Part shown: one piece after another, positions 1-11,958 of the stretch
Layout of the letters: every line of letters starts with the position of its first letter
Numbering within the stretch: the first letter of the stretch is position 1
Assembly: GCA_049999805.1 (NCBI GenBank)
Contig: JBNGIO010006303.1
Location: forward strand, 35,775 to 99,774
Direction of reading: 5' to 3'
Length of the DNA: 64,000 nt
Source: Folioceros fuciformis
Lineage: Eukaryota; Anthocerotophyta; Anthocerotopsida; Anthocerotales
The notes under the pieces: generated by a model
What the model was told of the DNA's origin: nothing
Database searches by the model: none
The model's input: the letters and a program-made list of their open reading frames with translations, nothing else
Translations under genes and position numbers: made by a program

Positions 1-1168
1 TCCGCAGATTTCCAACTCAGCGACAGGCTTCAGGTCTTGGTCTGACGCACCAGGTTTCGTCAAATATGTCCGCCAGCTCCTTCCAGTAGCCATTAGCCAT
101 GAGCAGGTAATTCCCCTCCACAAGCACCACTCTTTGCCTGCAGGCGCAAGGACCCCAAAACCTAGCTTATCGCTAGCAGCCAGCACTCCATGGATCTCGT
201 GAGAGCTTTACCGTCGCATCCTATGTCGTGGTCTCCTATGTGCAATCGAAACCCAACAGACCCAGTGACTGATGTGCTTACCGATAGGTGATGACAATGT
301 CATCCTCTACAGGGTCTCCAACACCATGATCAAAAGATGGAAAGGAGGCCCACCCCTAGCAATGGAACAGCCCATCCACCCGGTGAATGTTGGTCAAGTC
401 ATGTACATGGAATAGATTAAATCGACGTAGTACTTGCGTATCGTAATCGAAGCTAGTTCACAAACCTGAATGCGAAGATCGACGAGGCCCTGCAATAGGT
501 TTGCTGGGTCAAAAGTCCAAGGAGCTGGAAAGTAGTCGAATGAGACCGCTAGCTGAACTACCAGACAAAGCTCGAGCAAGCAGGAAAGAAAGAGGAGATC
601 CACGAACTCACCTCCTCTTCTAGCATGTGCTGCAACAGGATCCTGCACAGATCGGGGAATTGAAAAAAACTGCACACACAAAACTGCAAAAGGAAAGCCA
701 GAAGGCCAGCAGATTATTATGGTGCTCATATGTCTTGCAGAGGAAAGCAGTTCCACATACCTTCATTGCGTCCAGCTGTCGCCTGTAGAGGTGAAAGCCA
801 TCCATAGGGAGAGCAATGGCAAGATCGTCGACAGCCCCATCCTGGTTGACCTTCCTTTGGCGCCACATAGCATTTAAGCGGGTGACTACCTCATTTGCCA
901 CAGTAGATTTTCCAGCCCCTGGTGGCCCTGCAAGCCCGACCACATATCTGTCGCGAATCGGTCAAGAACATAGTCCAGCCATCCGACCCGGAAGCTCTGT
1001 CTCACCTACTTTCTAACAGAAAAAACTTGGGTGCTGTTCATGAAGGGGATGCCCGGTTGGATGCACCCACTGTCATGCTTTCATGGCAATGTCTCACTTG
1101 GAATTGGAAGCTGTCGTTTCTGCTGCTGAGAGCAATCGCTGTGCGAGCTGATCATAGGCTTCCTCCAT
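1..1168 (-). CDS. P-loop kinase, uridine kinase/PRK-like family (partial, runs off left edge)
   Basis: This is a P-loop NTPase kinase resembling plant At1g03030-type proteins (phosphoribulokinase/uridine kinase superfamily); the true substrate is not settled for this family. Exons on the minus strand, each joined in frame at GT-AG sites: 1168-1098 (MEEAYDQLAQRLL), 947-761 (Walker A GPPGAGKST, then LPMDGFHLYRRQLDAM), 642-612 (DPVAAHARRG), 524-476 (PWTFDPANLL), 355-282 (SFDHGVGDPVEDDIVITYR) and 137-51 (VLVEGNYLLMANGYWKELAD, a Walker B-like strand). A donor at 50 shows the gene continues past position 1. An upstream ATG at 1623-1621 opens a basic, Ser-rich frame to 1411 (donor GTGAGT) that could be a transit-peptide exon, but its phase does not join cleanly to the exon at 1168, so the true start is unresolved. 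Family assignment is confident; start and C-terminus are not. Confidence 0.82.
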
Positions 1169-1623
1169 CGTGCTACAACATAAGGCATGGATCCTGACTT
1201 CAGGTGTTGCCATCACACAAACTACAGCTGGCTTAGCGGAGCCAACAGCGAGGGGGACGCGTTGAGTTAAACCTGAGCTGCAGGAAAACTGGTGGACTCT
1301 TTAGACCCCCGTCTGCCTGTGCCAAATGAAGACGGGGCAAGTCGAAGTTAGCACAGAGGCTGGGAGAGATGAACCCAATTGCTATACCGAGAGTTACACA
1401 ACACACTCACATTGTTCCTCAACGTTGCCAGCGACTTGGGAGCGTGTTGGAATCGCCACCTCACAGATCGAATCCCAGTAATCGTAGCCGCGCCATGAAA
1501 TTTGTCACAGCTCCTCCGACATGGTGCATACCAGCCCACAACCGATTTGTTGCGGCTGCTGCTTCCACTTGCCCGTCCCACTGTTGAGAATTGCGAAGGA
1601 GGATGACGAGGTAGCGATGCCAT

Positions 1624-1863
1624 GCCGTCTTCACATGGCAGCAACGCTCCGACACAAAAGTTGCATCACCGCATTTATGGACAGAAGCCCACCTTTAACC
1701 GGTACGCGCTTGGAATTTACCGGTCAGCGACTCCAGAATGGGACCAGGATTTACGACTCCTCGGGACCTGGCAGCAACAGATTCAGGCCGATGAACATCA
1801 TGCGCGGGCTGGAGCATCGGGGAGGGTGCATCATCTTCCAGCGTTTGTAGCTTGTGGGTAGCA
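1624..1863. promoter_or_regulatory. Divergent intergenic region between kinase and YqgF genes
   Basis: The two flanking genes point away from each other, so this short stretch should hold both promoters. I see no convincing TATA box and no conserved coding frame. Short open frames on both strands here lack any family signature. Confidence 0.4.
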
Positions 1864-3234
1864 ATGGCTGCGACGTTGCATCTAAGGCCTGGGTTCACTT
1901 TCCGCCCGAGGTGCTATCCAGTAGCCTCACCGTCTCAGAGGTCAGATTTGGACTCGAAAGCCAGCGTTTGCTGGGGATGTTCGGAGTTTGCCTGTAACCT
2001 TTTGTTGCTTGTGGCAGGACGTGGTGCTGTGTTGGTCAGAACTTGAATTCCGACTCCAGTGATGAACCCAAGGGCAGTCCACTGGTCACCGCTGAGTTGA
2101 GGGCCAGCTTGAAACTCACAGCAGAGAAGCTCCTACCCAACGCTAGAATTGTGAGGGAGCAAGGGGACAGCGTAATGCAGCACAGCGTTGGTGTTGATTT
2201 TGGGGATAGCAGAACAGGTATTGCTATCAGCTTCAGGGGCTTCGCTCCGTCTCCCTTGTCAGTAAGTTTCTGAAGCAACACCCGTCCCGTCGTATCGTGC
2301 TTCTCTCGTATGTGGGACTTGTGTTTGGATCGTGAAGAAAATGCCACTGTGGGTGATGATTCCAGGTGACCCAGCTGCGGGGAGATAAACTGTTAGCGCA
2401 CTTACTGGACGTGGCGAGTAAGCAGGTGAAGTTCTGTTTGTACGCAGGTTTCCCTTGGCAGGAGGGTCAGCAACTCTGAAGCTGCTGACACCAGATGGTC
2501 GGCCCATCAGGTTTTTGAATGACTCTGCTGAAAGCTGACAAGTTCAGGGTTGGTTTACGGCCTCTGCAGAGAGCCGATGAGTTCATCGTTGGGCTGCCCA
2601 GATCCTGGGATGGGAAGGAAACAATCCAGTCCAACAAGACTCGATCCTTTGCTGGGAGGTTAGCTCAGCACGCTGTTAACAGGTGGGAGAACGTATTGTC
2701 AGGATGAAATTCCATCTCCTCCGTGAGATGCAGCTTTCTTGATGCATGCTGTTGTGTATTCCTTGCAGAGGATGCCGGGTGTACCTGTACGAGGAATATG
2801 GAACATCTCAGGATGCAATGGAGTACATGATAGACTAGTATGCTCTCCTTTCACGTACTGCCTGCCAGCTGCTAGAATCGGATTCTTGTTTCACTTCTGC
2901 ATGGTTGGCTGGCAATGTGCTGAAAGCGAATGCTTTCCTGCTCGTAGTGGTTCCAAGAAGAGCTCACGGAAGAACTTTCTGGATGCCTACGCTGCAATGG
3001 TTAGTGAGTGCCCTTGCCACACCACATGGACGAATTGGGTATTTGATTTCATCACTTGTCCTCAGCACAACTCGCTCCAGCGTTCTCTCGTTTTCACAGA
3101 TGTTGCTGCGCAACTACTTCGACAACGGTGGAGCTCAAGCCCAGTTGGTGCTGCCCAAGAAAGTGGATGAACAAGTGCGATTGTTCGAAGAGTACAATGC
3201 ACTCAAATTGAGTAGGGCAAAAGACGAGGAATAA
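1864..3234 (+). CDS. YqgF/RuvX-like RNase H-fold nuclease, probably plastid-targeted
   Basis: A plant copy of the bacterial YqgF (RuvX, putative pre-16S rRNA nuclease) family, with an RNase H-like fold. Proposed exons: 1864-1940, 2018-2261, 2366-2425, 2570-2682, 2769-2837, 2948-2999, 3100-3234, all in frame, giving about 249 residues. Core signatures are VGVDFGDSRTGIAIS (first catalytic Asp), DEFIVGLPRSWDGKE (second strand, acidic), VYLYEEYGTSQDAMEYM and FLDAYAAM, where the Asp is the usual last catalytic residue. The N-terminal segment is basic and rich in Ser, Arg and Pro, fitting a chloroplast transit peptide (inference). The first exon and its junction are my best guess because donor choice there is ambiguous; the exons from 2018 onward are well supported. 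Bacterial proteins are about 140 residues; the excess is N-terminal extension and tail. Confidence 0.85.
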
Positions 3235-3936
3235 GACTTCTGACTATCGTGATATTCCTGGCATCGACAACCAGCCTATGTATGTACGTGGTCTGCGCCG
3301 CATGAAACTAGGTGTTCGTTTTCAAAAAGGGTGGGTGGATACAGAGCACCTGTGAACGTCCACGAACAAACGTCAGACCCGGGCCCATATCCGTAGCACC
3401 GGTTTTTCTTACGTGAAAAGACGGCTCGGAGCCGGAAACATAATGATATACAGCACTGAGATCGACTCCTTCACCAGTCAGGGAGGGCCCAGGAATCTGT
3501 CCGAAGACGTCGAGCTACAGCTGTAAAAGAGGTCCTCAGTGCAACAAATAGCATGAACCGAGAGAAACCCCTCGTAGAAAAGGCAATGTTGCATCTCCGT
3601 CACCACCAATGTGGATGGTTGTGTACTCCATAAGAAAAACAACATAGCCAGCAGTGCAGAATGATTTCTTCACCCTTACCTTCACCTAATCCACAGAGCC
3701 CTTCTCCAAAGCAGTTATACTCCTGGGCCCATAGGCAGAGCCATAGCCATTCGGTCCACACACACTGTTGGGCAACGATAACCTTGCAGACTCGTGTGTC
3801 GGAAAGCACGTGATTAGCATGGAATATATGTAGCTTCCTACTTCCCAACCTACCTTTCAAGAAAGTCACTGGAGGCACGATGGAAAGCTGAGAGACAGCT
3901 GTAATATCTACAAAGCATCACTTTGTACGTGGCCCG
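3235..3936. other. Convergent 3' intergenic region
   Basis: This stretch lies between the 3' ends of the YqgF gene (+) and the EH-domain gene (-), so it most likely holds both 3' UTRs. The short reading frames inside it have no recognisable domain and no splice logic. I see no repeat or RNA gene. Confidence 0.5.
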
Positions 3937-6807
3937 CTAAAACGCACTCCAATCAAAGGAGGGTTTGGTTGTCTGTCCTCCTGGACCTTGCCCCGCAGTT
4001 GCACCAAATGGCCCTGTCCCCGCGAAAGGATCATCATCAAACGATCCAAACTTCTGGCGAGGATTATCTTTCGCGCTGCTGAATGAATCAAAGCGCATGA
4101 AAGTCTCACGGCTGGTATCCGTGCGTGCAAACGTCTTGACATGAGCAGGGCTCTCTGTGAACAGAGAAGTTCCAAAAGTACCACCAGCAGAACTGTTGAA
4201 GAAGTCGCTCTCATCTTTTGAAGAAGCAAATGACGTGAAAGATCCAGCAAAATTATCTGCCAAGGAATGTCCGTTGCCATGGTCAACCCTGCCTGGACTT
4301 GAAACATCCGAAGATCTGATGTCTACAGGGGAGTCACCAAAAGCATCGAAGGTTCTTGGAGTGGGAGGCCCCACAACTTCCTTCTCAACAGGCTCTGGAT
4401 CAAACTGATGCCGGTGAGAGAAGAGAGTGCTCTCAGCCACACTTTTTGGAGATCCATCCTCACTCTCAGCTCTGAAAGACCCACCAGTTGATGATAACTT
4501 CTCAGAAGCAGCGACGTGCGCACCATTCTCTGGCAGCTTTGAATCAGAAGGGAACTCAAAGCCATCATCGAAGAAGGTGCCGTCATCCCAGCTGATAGGT
4601 GCGCTTACATTGGTCGCAGCTGGAACAGGAGGAACAACATGGTTCTCTTCGATCTTGTCAGTTAGTTCCTGGCTTGGGGCTTCATCCACAGGCGTAAAAC
4701 CCTCATCGTCAAATTTATCCCAGTCCTCATCCCACTCAGCCGCTGTCTCCTGAAGACCAGGCTGCCATCCAAACGGTGGCTCGACAGCCACAGAGGACTT
4801 CGCCTTCAAACCTAGGCGTTTAGCCCGCTCAGTGAAAGCTTTTCTCAATTCATCCAAATCCTGTGAGATGCGATCTGCCTGCTTCTGCAGTAGGACATTC
4901 CCATCCCCACCCTGGTCCATCTTTGCAATAGCATGGTACAGATCCATCTTTCTTTGCTGTAAGTCTCGAAATGCAGCCTCTTCTGCTAGCAAACGAGAGT
5001 GAGACTCTCCACTTTGCTTAAACTTCTCATCGTACTTTTTAGACAGCGCCTCAACCTCCCGCTTGTCTGACGCAGCTCTCTCCACAGTTTCTGCCAGCCG
5101 GTTGTCACACCGAGTCTTGAAAAGTATGATCTCCTGCAACTTGGTCTTGTAAAACTCCATCTTCTCCTTGGAGTCCATGATGTCCCTGTCCATCTCGTAA
5201 GCCTTCTTCTCGGCATCTTCAGCCTCCTGATGCTTCGTCTTGAGTGCCTCCTGCTCATCTTTGTGCAACTGGGCAACTAGATGTGGCTCCAGAACCGGAA
5301 GTTTCGACTTGAACGCCCCCGCTTTGTCGGCCTCTGGAGCCACCACAGGACGCTGCACCTGAGGCTGGACAAAGCCTGGACCCTGCTGCTCAGGTCCAAC
5401 AGACACCTGAGGCGGAACAAGGCCCGGAGCCCGCTGCCAAAGGGCCACATTATATCCTCCTGATTGATGAGACATCACCTCCTGTGCCTCAGCAACACGT
5501 TTAGCTGCTATTGATTGCCACTCATCAGTGGCCGGCTCGTCCAAATGAAACCCAGGAGGCAGAACGGGTGGAATAGGCCGACCCTCCCTCCACCGATCCA
5601 TAAGATACAGAGCCGTACAGAACTCTCTGAGCGACAGCATGCTGTCTCCATCCTGATCTGACAAGTCCCATACCTGCTTCAACACCTCCCTAGGCAGCTG
5701 CCAGCTGAGGAAAAGGTCTCGAGCCTCTGTACCGGATATTTTCCCATCCTTGTCCCTATCCACCACAGCAAACACCTTAGAGTACCGCTGCTTATCAGCC
5801 TGAGTCATCTTCGGCCAAGGGGCGGACGTCGGAGGAGGACCAGCCGTTGCAAGGGCAGAGCTAACCTCAGGAGGCCTGGCCGCAACACTTGGAGCAACAG
5901 TCCCGGACCCGGCCTGAGTAACTGCTGGCGTAGTGGGAACAAGAGCAAGGCCAGCTTCCGCCTGGAAGGTAGACTCCCCGAAAACAGCTGCAGTGCTGCT
6001 CGCCTGCGTCTTCTGCTGCACGGGTGCTGCCACAGGCTTCACAGAACTCGTGCTCAGAGGATCCAAACCACGCGACGGCTCGGAAGATGAGCCGATGCTG
6101 GTCGGAGTCACCTTAAACCCTGCCCCGGAAAATGCATCTAACGTATCCAAAGAAGGAGCAGAAGCTGCTGGCTTCCCCTGGAGAGCATTTCCACCGCCTC
6201 TCGGACTCGGGAGTTGGCCACCCGCTGCAGATCCAGGCCCCNNNNNNNNNNNNNNNNNNNNNNNNNNNNNNNNNNNNNNNNNNNNNNNNNNNNNNNNNNN
6301 NNNNNNNNNNNNNNNNNNNNNNNNNNNNNNNNNNNNNNNNNCCCCTGCCCCTACTCTCAGCTGGCCCGGAGGAGGAGTCAGAGGCACAGGACGTGCAGAA
6401 AAACCAGGTGAAGGACTCGGACCATAACTCTGCGGCTGCGGCTGCTGGGGCTGCTGCTGGGGCTGAGGAGCCAAGCCACCTGCAATACCGCCGGGAGCGG
6501 CTATCTTCGGAGGAGGAATCTGCGCTGCTGCAGGTCCGGCCAGAGCCGCGCGCACAATTTCATACGATAGCTCCCGCCCGGTCTGAGCCACCGTGACGAG
6601 CTTGAGAGCATTGTAGAATTCCGGCCTGGACAGAAACCCCCGCTGACCCTGGTCCGCAAATTGCCAAATCTTGGCTAGCGTCGCCTGCGGTAGATTGGCT
6701 CCCTGGAAGAATGCCACAGCCTCATTGCCGCTGATCTGGCCATCTCCATTCAAATCGGCTCGCCGGAAGTAGAGATCAAACACCTCCGGGTTGGCCATGG
6801 CCGGCAT
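3937..6807 (-). CDS. EH1: EH-domain endocytic adaptor, plant EH1/Pan1 (TPLATE complex) type
   Basis: An EPS15/Pan1-like scaffold. In plants, AtEH1/Pan1 and AtEH2/Pan1 are subunits of the TPLATE complex that drives clathrin-mediated endocytosis at the plasma membrane. One uninterrupted frame of about 956 codons includes a 100-N gap. In order: EH domain 1 in the first ~95 residues with an EF-hand loop (DLNGDGQISGNEA); a Pro/Gln-rich linker holding the gap; EH domain 2 around residues 345-440 with loops DRDKDGKISGTEA and DQDGDSMLSLREF; a long coiled coil around 510-690 rich in Lys, Glu and Ala; and an acidic tail with WDEDWDKFDDEGF and terminal DDDPF/GPFG motifs that suit adaptor or EH binding. 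Start at ATG 6807; a second ATG three codons on (MANPEVF) is equally possible. The length is near that of Arabidopsis EH1. The lack of introns is unusual for this locus. Confidence 0.93.
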   Translation of the reverse strand: MPAMANPEVFDLYFRRADLNGDGQISGNEAVAFFQGANLPQATLAKIWQFADQGQRGFLSRPEFYNALKLVTVAQTGRELSYEIVRAALAGPAAAQIPPPKIAAPGGIAGGLAPQPQQQPQQPQPQSYGPSPSPGFSARPVPLTPPPGQLRVGAGXXXXXXXXXXXXXXXXXXXXXXXXXXXXXXXXXXGPGSAAGGQLPSPRGGGNALQGKPAASAPSLDTLDAFSGAGFKVTPTSIGSSSEPSRGLDPLSTSSVKPVAAPVQQKTQASSTAAVFGESTFQAEAGLALVPTTPAVTQAGSGTVAPSVAARPPEVSSALATAGPPPTSAPWPKMTQADKQRYSKVFAVVDRDKDGKISGTEARDLFLSWQLPREVLKQVWDLSDQDGDSMLSLREFCTALYLMDRWREGRPIPPVLPPGFHLDEPATDEWQSIAAKRVAEAQEVMSHQSGGYNVALWQRAPGLVPPQVSVGPEQQGPGFVQPQVQRPVVAPEADKAGAFKSKLPVLEPHLVAQLHKDEQEALKTKHQEAEDAEKKAYEMDRDIMDSKEKMEFYKTKLQEIILFKTRCDNRLAETVERAASDKREVEALSKKYDEKFKQSGESHSRLLAEEAAFRDLQQRKMDLYHAIAKMDQGGDGNVLLQKQADRISQDLDELRKAFTERAKRLGLKAKSSVAVEPPFGWQPGLQETAAEWDEDWDKFDDEGFTPVDEAPSQELTDKIEENHVVPPVPAATNVSAPISWDDGTFFDDGFEFPSDSKLPENGAHVAASEKLSSTGGSFRAESEDGSPKSVAESTLFSHRHQFDPEPVEKEVVGPPTPRTFDAFGDSPVDIRSSDVSSPGRVDHGNGHSLADNFAGSFTSFASSKDESDFFNSSAGGTFGTSLFTESPAHVKTFARTDTSRETFMRFDSFSSAKDNPRQKFGSFDDDPFAGTGPFGATAGQGPGGQTTKPSFDWSAF
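6242..6341. other. Assembly gap (100 N) inside the EH-domain gene
   Basis: Exactly 100 N, a placeholder length. The reading frame happens to be the same on both sides, inside the low-complexity Pro/Gly linker between the two EH domains. The true number of missing residues is unknown. Confidence 0.98.
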
Positions 6808-7639
6808 GGGAAGGCCGCAACCCCTCCGCCCCTAGGAGGTCAAACGAGGGAAGCGGAGACACCGTAAGACCGCAGGCTGCGATACAAAGACACCCGGATC
6901 TGCTCCCCTCCTGAGACCTCGATGCGTCAGGGTTTCCGTTTCGCATCCATCTCCTCCTGCTCCCAGCTGAGCACACTGTCCCGCCAACACGCAGCAGGGA
7001 AGTATCGTGACGCCACTCCCCCGCGTTTCGCGAGCTTTTTCATCCAGAACGAAACGAGTTAGTCTACCACACGTTCGTCGCCCTAGGGCAGCAAACACAT
7101 TTCACTTCACGCAACGCAGTACGCAATAGGTAGGAAGAAGTTGAAGCAGCCAGCATCTGTTCGTACGCCCGTTGAGTCGAGTGAGAACAGAGCTGGACTC
7201 GATGGCAACGGGAATCGGAATGGCAACGGAATGAAAGCGCCAGATGCGCGGTAACATTGAAACTTCTAGTAAGGAAAAACGGTGGGAAAAAAAGCCCAAG
7301 CAGAATGAGACAACCAAAGACGGCCACGATTGGTTTGGTTGTAACGGTCCCACTANNNNNNNNNNNNNNNNNNNNNNNNNNNNNNNNNNNNNNNNNNNNN
7401 NNNNNNNNNNNNNNNNNNNNNNNNNNNNNNNNNNNNNNNNNNNNNNNNNNNNNNNCGGGGGTGGATAAATCCAATGTCGACCAGGTTGGCAGGATAGGAA
7501 TGACGGGCGGACCTTGATCTAGGTAGAGTCACCTGCTTTGTGTCGTAGGAGGTGATGTGAGTTGAAGTGGATCAGGCAAAGTTGATGAGTGGCTGGTGGA
7601 TTATGTACATACGGGCCGAGAATGCTGGATGTGGGAGGA
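6808..7639. other. Upstream region of EH gene and downstream region of tubulin gene, with 100-N gap
   Basis: It contains the promoter/5' UTR of the minus-strand EH gene and, nearer 7640, the 3' UTR of the minus-strand tubulin gene. Positions 7356-7455 are a 100-N gap. Nothing else is recognisable. Confidence 0.5.
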
Positions 7640-9407
<1,768 letters not shown>

Positions 9408-9902
9408 CTTGCCGGACTCGGATGGATTCCAAAATCTGGACGACGGGAGAACCAGGCGCGTGGGATGAAAAATTCTGCGTCTGCTCAGCTCGTGTTCCAG
9501 ACTCCGCGTCTAAGCGCTTGAGCTGGAGTTTTGTCAAGATCGTCGGATCATGGAGCGGCCGAGCTTCTTGTTCCGAACTCACCGCATCCGCACCGCTCTA
9601 CGGTTCCATTGCCCGACCCGTCAGGACCGAGCCAGCCGCTTCCGGGGCAGGGGATGTGGCCGTTAGGCCGTTGCGTGTTATTCCGGGCCGGGTATGCGCC
9701 GGGTAAGAGCCAACCCACTACGTCCCAGTTAGCGTTCCAGAACGCTCTCGAGCCCTAGCTTGGAAGAGCCTGGAAACGTGCAATTGGAGCCGCCCGGACC
9801 GAAAGCGGTATGGCTCGCTGAAGCGTCGGCTCGGATCGAGTTGAAAGGACTGAATACAGAGACGATGACAGTCTAACCGACGGAGACTTTCCTGTTGGAA
9901 CC
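9408..9902. promoter_or_regulatory. Bidirectional promoter region, tubulin and LYAR-like genes
   Basis: About 495 bp separate two divergently transcribed genes, alpha-tubulin (-) and the zinc-finger nucleolar protein (+). The region is GC-rich. I see no clear TATA box or conserved open frame. Confidence 0.45.
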
Positions 9903-11520
9903 ATGGTGTGGTTCCAGTGCGAGGATTGCGGAGAGAGTTTGAAGAAGCCGAAGCTTCCGAACCATTTCCAGAGATGCTCTGCTTGGAAGGTGAGTGTTCG
10001 TTCTCCAGCTCGGGCGGCGTCGATGCGGTTGCAGGTGATGCGGTTTCGGATGATGCTGCATTCTGCCTGACCGGGGATTGCGCGGACTGGCAGCTTTCCT
10101 GCATCGACTGTGGAGTGGTCTTCGATCGACAGAGTGTCCTGCTTCACACCTCATGCGTTACAGAAGCGGTAGGTATCGGATTTTATGTCTTCGGAGGGAT
10201 TGGCGCCCAGGGGTGTGCTCATCTGCTGAGTTTCGTGACCCTGCTCAGGAGAAGTACGGTCCCAAAGGTGTGCCCGATGCGTCTGGACAGAAACCGAAGA
10301 CTGGATCTATGCCAAGTTGTGAGGAGAGTGTGAAGCGTGGTTTGTCAACCAAGGCACCATGGTCATGCAGGTGAGTGTTAGTTGTTCTCGTTATCTTACT
10401 TGCAGTGTAGGGGACCTACTCTGGAGTGTGTGCTCGTCGTGTTGATTTTGTTTCGCTTTGTTGTAGCTTGTGCAAGATCACAGTATCGAGTGAGCAAACT
10501 CTACAAATGCATTCTGAGGGGAAGCGACATATGAGGATCTTTAGGGCTGCCCTTGGGAACGGCGCGGTAATGGCTGCCTCCAAGGATCTAACGGGGCGGA
10601 GTCCAAAGACCAATGCTCCTGCGGTGGATGCGACTAAAGTGTCTGAAGTTAGTCCCTCCGTTTTACCTGGGGATGAGACTGAGAGGGATTTAGGGTTTCA
10701 GAGCAACGAAGATGCAGTTGAAGGAGAGCAGGAGAGTGGGAAAAACTGCAAGAAGAAGAAGGAGACGACGCTGAAAGAAGAAAATCACGGACAAAATGGG
10801 GAGGCCGACAACGGCACCAAAGACAGCGGTGCTCACCTGGGAAACAAGAAGGCAGGGAAGCAGAGCAAGGCTGGGAAAGTCAAGTCTAGTAAGAAGGAGA
10901 ACGATCCGCAATCCACGGGTGTTGATCCCACAGAAAGTGATGGGAAGAAACAGTCGGGCAAGACATCAAAGAAGCGGAAAGAGCACAGCAATGGGGCTGG
11001 TGATCAGAATTGCAAGGATCCGTCCAAGGACCCTGTTCTAGGTGGACAGAAGAAGAAGAAGAGGAAGACGTTGGAAGTAGAGAAGGACAGGGGAAACGGG
11101 GTGGCCGACAAGGCAGTCAAAGACGGCAGTAGTGGTCTCGGAGACGACAAGTCAGAGCAACAGAGTCAGGCTGATGAAGTGCAGGCTAGAAAGGAGAAAG
11201 ATAGAGTGCAAGCAAAAGGCACTAATGTCGTATTGGATAGTCGGGAAAAAAAGAAAAAGTTGAAAGTGAAAAATGAGAAGGAAGTTGGGCCGGTTGGCAA
11301 GGCGATCGAAGAAAGCAGTGGCAGTCTGGGAGACCTCAAGCCAGAACGGTCGAGCAATGCTGTAAAACTCGAGACTATTAAGACGGATATTGGGAAGAAA
11401 GAAGTAGGGAAGATATCGAATAAGCGAAAAGAGCATGGCAGTAGTGCCGATGATGATGCCAAGGGTCCCCTGAAGGACCATCAAGGTGTGAAGAAGAAGA
11501 AGAATAAGCTTCAAGAGTGA
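9903..11520 (+). CDS. LYAR-type C2HC zinc-finger nucleolar protein
   Basis: A plant relative of LYAR, a nucleolar protein linked in animals to pre-rRNA processing. Exons 9903-9989, 10094-10168, 10249-10370 and 10467-11520 join in frame to about 445 residues. The N-terminus [20 protein letters not shown] followed by HFQRC is the LYAR-type C2HC finger; exon 2 adds a second Cys pair (SCIDCG) and a distal HTSC. Across the exon 3/4 junction lies a C2H2-type finger ([20 protein letters not shown], then KRH). The remaining ~300 residues are highly charged, with imperfectly repeated Lys/Glu/Asp modules carrying runs such as KKKKRK that resemble nucleolar localisation signals. Plant members (At2g19385-like) share this finger-plus-basic-tail layout. 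The ATG at 9903 is the only one that leaves the finger complete. Confidence 0.9.
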
Positions 11521-11958
11521 CGGGCCTCATGGTAGTTGCCCTCAGCGAAGAGAACCTTAGTAGCTCAAAGTACCACCGACTTTTTGGTTCTATGAATGCC
11601 CAAGTCTCCAAATGGAGTATTGTAGCGGGATTAGCTTGTTGGGAGTGTAATATATTGGCTCCCCGAGTTTAGGTGCAGTTCTAACTCTGCTAAGATGCAG
11701 CTCTGAGTAGGACCTTCAGTTTTGTCCGCGTCTGGAGGCGTCGAATGCCTTCGTTCACCAGTCTGGTGTTGAAATATATAGCCTTGACTGAGCGTATTAG
11801 GCCCGCCTCTTGTCCTATGTCTATCTAGTACGTTACTCGGGGAAGTGAAAGGGTAGATAAGCTTCCTTTGAAAACGGTGAGGATTTCCAGGGCAGCAGCT
11901 CTCATCAGAAGCCACAAGGAATGCTGTAAGCGGTTGACAAGAAGCTTGAGGAGCGGCC
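11521..11958. other. Intergenic region, LYAR-like 3' end to IF3 5' end
   Basis: It holds the 3' UTR of the upstream gene and the promoter of the next gene on the same strand. I see no coding or RNA gene signature. Confidence 0.4.

Noticed and set aside
3600-3878. Minus-strand frame downstream of the EH gene
   Set aside because: No domain and no splice connection; lies in the shared 3' UTR region.
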